A stretch of DNA of 64,000 nt from positions 92,068,029-92,132,028 of the forward strand of contig OY726566.1 in assembly GCA_963383645.1 (NCBI GenBank). Direction: 5' to 3'. Each line of letters opens with the position of its first letter. The first letter of the stretch is position 1. Positions 61,140 to 64,000 of this stretch are shown here, piece after piece. The notes beneath the pieces are model-generated. The model made no database searches, was not told where the DNA came from, and worked only from the letters and a program-made list of their open reading frames with translations. Position numbers and translations under genes: made by a program. The stretch is from Muscardinus avellanarius (lineage: Eukaryota > Chordata > Mammalia > Rodentia > Gliridae).

Positions 61140-61490
61140 GTTTTAAAGAGCTGTGGTAAAATATCTATCTGTATTATAAATTTACCACTTTAACCATTTT
61201 GCAATTCAGTAGCTTTAAGTACATTTATATTGTTGTCCAACCATCACCACCATCCATCCCCAGAAATGCTTTCTCTCCCTAAACTGAAACTCTGTACCCT
61301 TTGAACAACAACTTTACATCATCCCCCTGTCCCCGGGCCCCTGGCAGCCACCACTCTGCTTTTTATCTTTATTAATTTGACTACATCAGGGACCTCAGGT
61401 GCAATTACTGGGTATTTGTCCTTGTGTGTGTGTCTGGCTTATTTCACTTGGCATAATGTCTTCAAGTCTTGTCTATGCGGTTGCATCTGG
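61140..61490 (-). repeat. L1 LINE 3' end, reversed
   Basis: Reversed old L1 tail: 'taccactttaaccattttgc', 'ttgtccaaccatcaccacca', 'gggcccctggcagccaccac', 'ctggcttatttcacttggca'. Confidence 0.75.
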
Positions 61491-62926
61491 GGTAAGACAG
61501 TTTTCAAAGAAGAAAAGTGGATCATTCCTCAGAACATTCATGGGTATTAAGTAACTCCTACTTACACTTGCAATTTCAGGGTCATATGAATGAAAAAAGA
61601 CTAGAGAAAATGTGTGGAAAAAATATCTGTTAAGGCTTATTGAGTGAAAAGATGCCACTTCCACCAACCCAATGATTATAATAACACAGTGCTGAGAACA
61701 TCAGTCCTTCTCAATATTTAGCTCTAAAAGGGAAGCCTATTAAGCAAATTTAGAAAATACCATGTTACTCTCTTTTACCTTATGACTTCATATTAGCTTA
61801 TGGTAATCCTGAGAGTTGCTTTGATACTGAAACATGTTGAAGGTTTGTGAAATAGGATTTCCCAAACTTGTTTGGCTAAGGAACCCTTTTATTATTTAAT
61901 GCCTATTATTATATCCAAGACCACTACTTCATGGTACACATTTTGAGAAATGCTTGGTGTATTGGTTCCATTCCTGAAAGCACTTTGTGTCTATTTTCTC
62001 ACCTAGCCTTTACAAAAAAAAAATTCTCATTATGTAGATTAGGAAGTTTAAAGTAATTTGCTTCGCTTATTGAAACAAATCCCCAAGCTTCCAAGATTTA
62101 GGTCTGAAAGGAAAACTTCCATGTAAGAAAAAGCAAGTGGAACAGATGATTTAGACTCTGTTCTCCTTGATTTTCCCTTTCTACTAAAGGTTCACTCATG
62201 TGACCCACTATGGTCACCACAGTCCCCCCATGGACATGAGCATCCTTCCCCTCAGCCTCCTGACAGAAGCCCTGACACCTGCTACCACCACCTCCTCCTG
62301 GTTTCCCTTAGCACAGATGAGAGAGGCCATGGTACTCTCTATGATTCCGTGAAATCCAATAGGAAAGCAAAATAAACAGAGAAAGGGGAAGGATGAGGGA
62401 AGTCTATCTGATTAAAGTCTGGGGTTCCCTGCTTCATCCAGCCTAGGCTCATTCCCAGACTCAAAGACACTTTCAATCTTCACACCCAAAGAGCTGATTA
62501 AACTCCTAGGTGCCCTGCTGCATGCCTCGCCCAGGTGTTTCTGGAGCTTGTGTTTGGGCTGCTGTTTTATTCGGGCATATGACTCTTTGGTCCTGGCCTA
62601 GGAGGTAAGGCTATGCTAGTGAGTCTTGGGCTCAGCCTCCGAAGAAGGGGATAAACATTCATGGAGTCAGTTATCCAGGTAAGAGAGGCTCACCGTAGGT
62701 CACTAGGACAATGGCACACCTTTGCAGGTACACGAGGGAACTTCCGTCCCTCTCTGAGCCTCTTTGTGCCTGAACTTTATGGGGTCATGAGAGCTAAGTG
62801 AGGGACCACTGTGCCCTTCTCCACAGTGGCACAGTGGATGTTTACAATGGGGTCTCACCACAGGAAACACCAATGAAGTGAATTACACTATAACTTGAGA
62901 GCCTCGTTGACTCATTATAGTCTTAT

Positions 62927-62928
<2 letters not shown>

Positions 62929-62986
<58 letters not shown>
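62929..62986. repeat. (TC)n microsatellite
   Basis: Uninterrupted TC, about 28 units. Confidence 0.98.
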
Positions 62987-62989
<3 letters not shown>

Positions 62990-63324
62990 ATGTCCAGTCT
63001 TGATTCAGCTGAGTTATTAGATATTAATGGATACTTGTAAATCTAGACTTAGGCTGAGGATTATCAGGGCGATACGGCGCATCCTCTGGATCCCATGTAG
63101 CCAAAGCTGAAGTTATGGACAGTAGATATCAGAATCTTGAGATGAGGGTTGGGGCTAAGAGGTCTCAGCAGTCCTCCTCAACTGGAAGTTCTTTCTCCAT
63201 TGCCAATAAAACCCTAGGGTGTGAGCTTTATTTCACTTAACAAGGCAAGAATTCCTTTACTGAGCTAATATTGCCACCCACCTCTCAGGAGCTATTCTCC
63301 CCAATAGCCCATTGCCTCCCCAGT

Positions 63325-63440
63325 TTCTAGATGCTTTATACAGACACTGCCATCCCCATTTATCAGAGGAAGAAACTGAGGCTCAGAGAGGAGAAAGGCC
63401 TTTCCCAAGGTCACAGATCCTCCTGAGTGACTGGCATTCT
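63325..63440 (-). repeat. MIR fragment
   Basis: Reversed core: 'ccatccccatttatcagagg', 'aagaaactgaggctcagaga', 'tttcccaaggtcacagatcc'. Confidence 0.65.
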
Positions 63441-64000
63441 CACTAAGAGCAATCCAATGCCATGAAGTGCCAAAACAGGTGCAAAACTAAGAAAAAAATG
63501 AAAAGAAATGAAGCAATCACTAGTGAGCCGATGAACAAGATTCAGTCCACAGTGAAAAATCAATGAGGCAAATGCTCGGCCTGTGAAAATCGATGAGGCA
63601 GCCAACCAATGACCTGTATTTCCACCTGAATTGACTCCTAACCGCATTATAGTCATAGAATTTAGTCATTGTATTTGCCCAAACCAAGTCCCCATCCCAC
63701 CTACCAGCATAGTGCCCAGGTCCCAGACTTGAACCCCATAGAGGATTCACCTGCTCCAATCTGAGCAGCATCTGCAAACAGCCCTGAGAGCAAGCCTATG
63801 AAGCCTGCACACAGAGGCTGAGGGAAGGAGCCCTGGAACAAGGAGATAAGGTGACCTTCCAACAGTTAATTTAGTCTCAATCAAGACATCCATGTAGAAG
63901 CACCCGATATCTGCAGAAGCCACCTTACAGGGGCAAGGCTTCCACAAATCACCACGGAAAGAGGAGAGACCTAGAGCCAATCAGGGCGACAAGGTTATTC

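Larger units (their letters stand above)
49167..64000 (-). other. PLXNA4: PLXNA4 intron 1 (3' part)
   Basis: Non-coding sequence upstream of the first coding exon, reaching the right edge of the window. I see no promoter, CpG island or alternative first exon. It carries three dimeric SINEs, MIR fragments, an L2-like stretch (59530-60390), a reversed LTR, an L1 tail and two long dinucleotide tracts, listed separately. The stretches 50010-51170, 51960-53520, 54540-57530, 57670-58800, 60400-60720, 61500-62925 and 62990-63320 hold no gene and no repeat that I recognise, apart from the candidate conserved blocks given under findings. Confidence 0.85.

Overview
This is ordinary mammalian nuclear DNA. 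It carries a very small amount of coding sequence in long introns filled with interspersed repeats of several ages. The only gene I can support is plexin-A4 (PLXNA4), on the minus strand. Its first coding exon lies at 49166-47908 (74 nt of 5' leader, then codons 1-395) and its second at 29844-29662 (codons 396-456). Both have canonical splice sites and phase-0 junctions, and together they encode the signal peptide and most of the N-terminal Sema domain. The window holds the end of intron 1 (64000-49167), all of intron 2 (47907-29845, about 18 kb) and the start of intron 3 (29661-1). The promoter, the non-coding first exon and the rest of the receptor (remaining Sema, PSI/IPT, membrane and GAP domains) are outside.

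The repeats point to a rodent, probably of the squirrel-related (sciuromorph) branch and not mouse or rat. The main SINE is a dimer of a B1-like left half and an ID-like right half, and there is a short LINE-like segment of a kind I associate with squirrel genomes. This is inference from repeat style; the species cannot be fixed by eye. There are about 15 dimeric SINEs plus a few fragments, many with clear target-site duplications. They fall into an older form and a younger, internally deleted form. Older layers include MIR and L2 pieces, L1 tails, a hAT-like fossil and several solo LTRs of the MaLR (MLT1/MST) type.

Layout: 1-29661 (intron 3) holds an L1 tail near 1.1-1.7 kb, two LTR-like copies of one family (0.44-0.93 and 12.4-12.9 kb), six minus-oriented SINEs (one of them lying just upstream of exon 3, in intron 2), an LTR split by a SINE (23.3-23.95 kb), a pair of diverged 158-bp repeats (17.9 and 18.8 kb) and another LTR at 27.5 kb. 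29845-47907 (intron 2) is the SINE-richest part and also holds an exact 64-bp tandem duplication at 42.6 kb. 49167-64000 holds three SINEs, MIR and L2 pieces, an LTR and long dinucleotide tracts. Several repeat-free AT-motif-rich blocks in the introns look like candidate conserved non-coding elements, an inference that needs alignment.

I found no previously undescribed system. The observations worth checking are small: SINE subfamily structure, the tandem duplication, the repeat pair, candidate enhancers and one peptide-like fragment near 24.6 kb.
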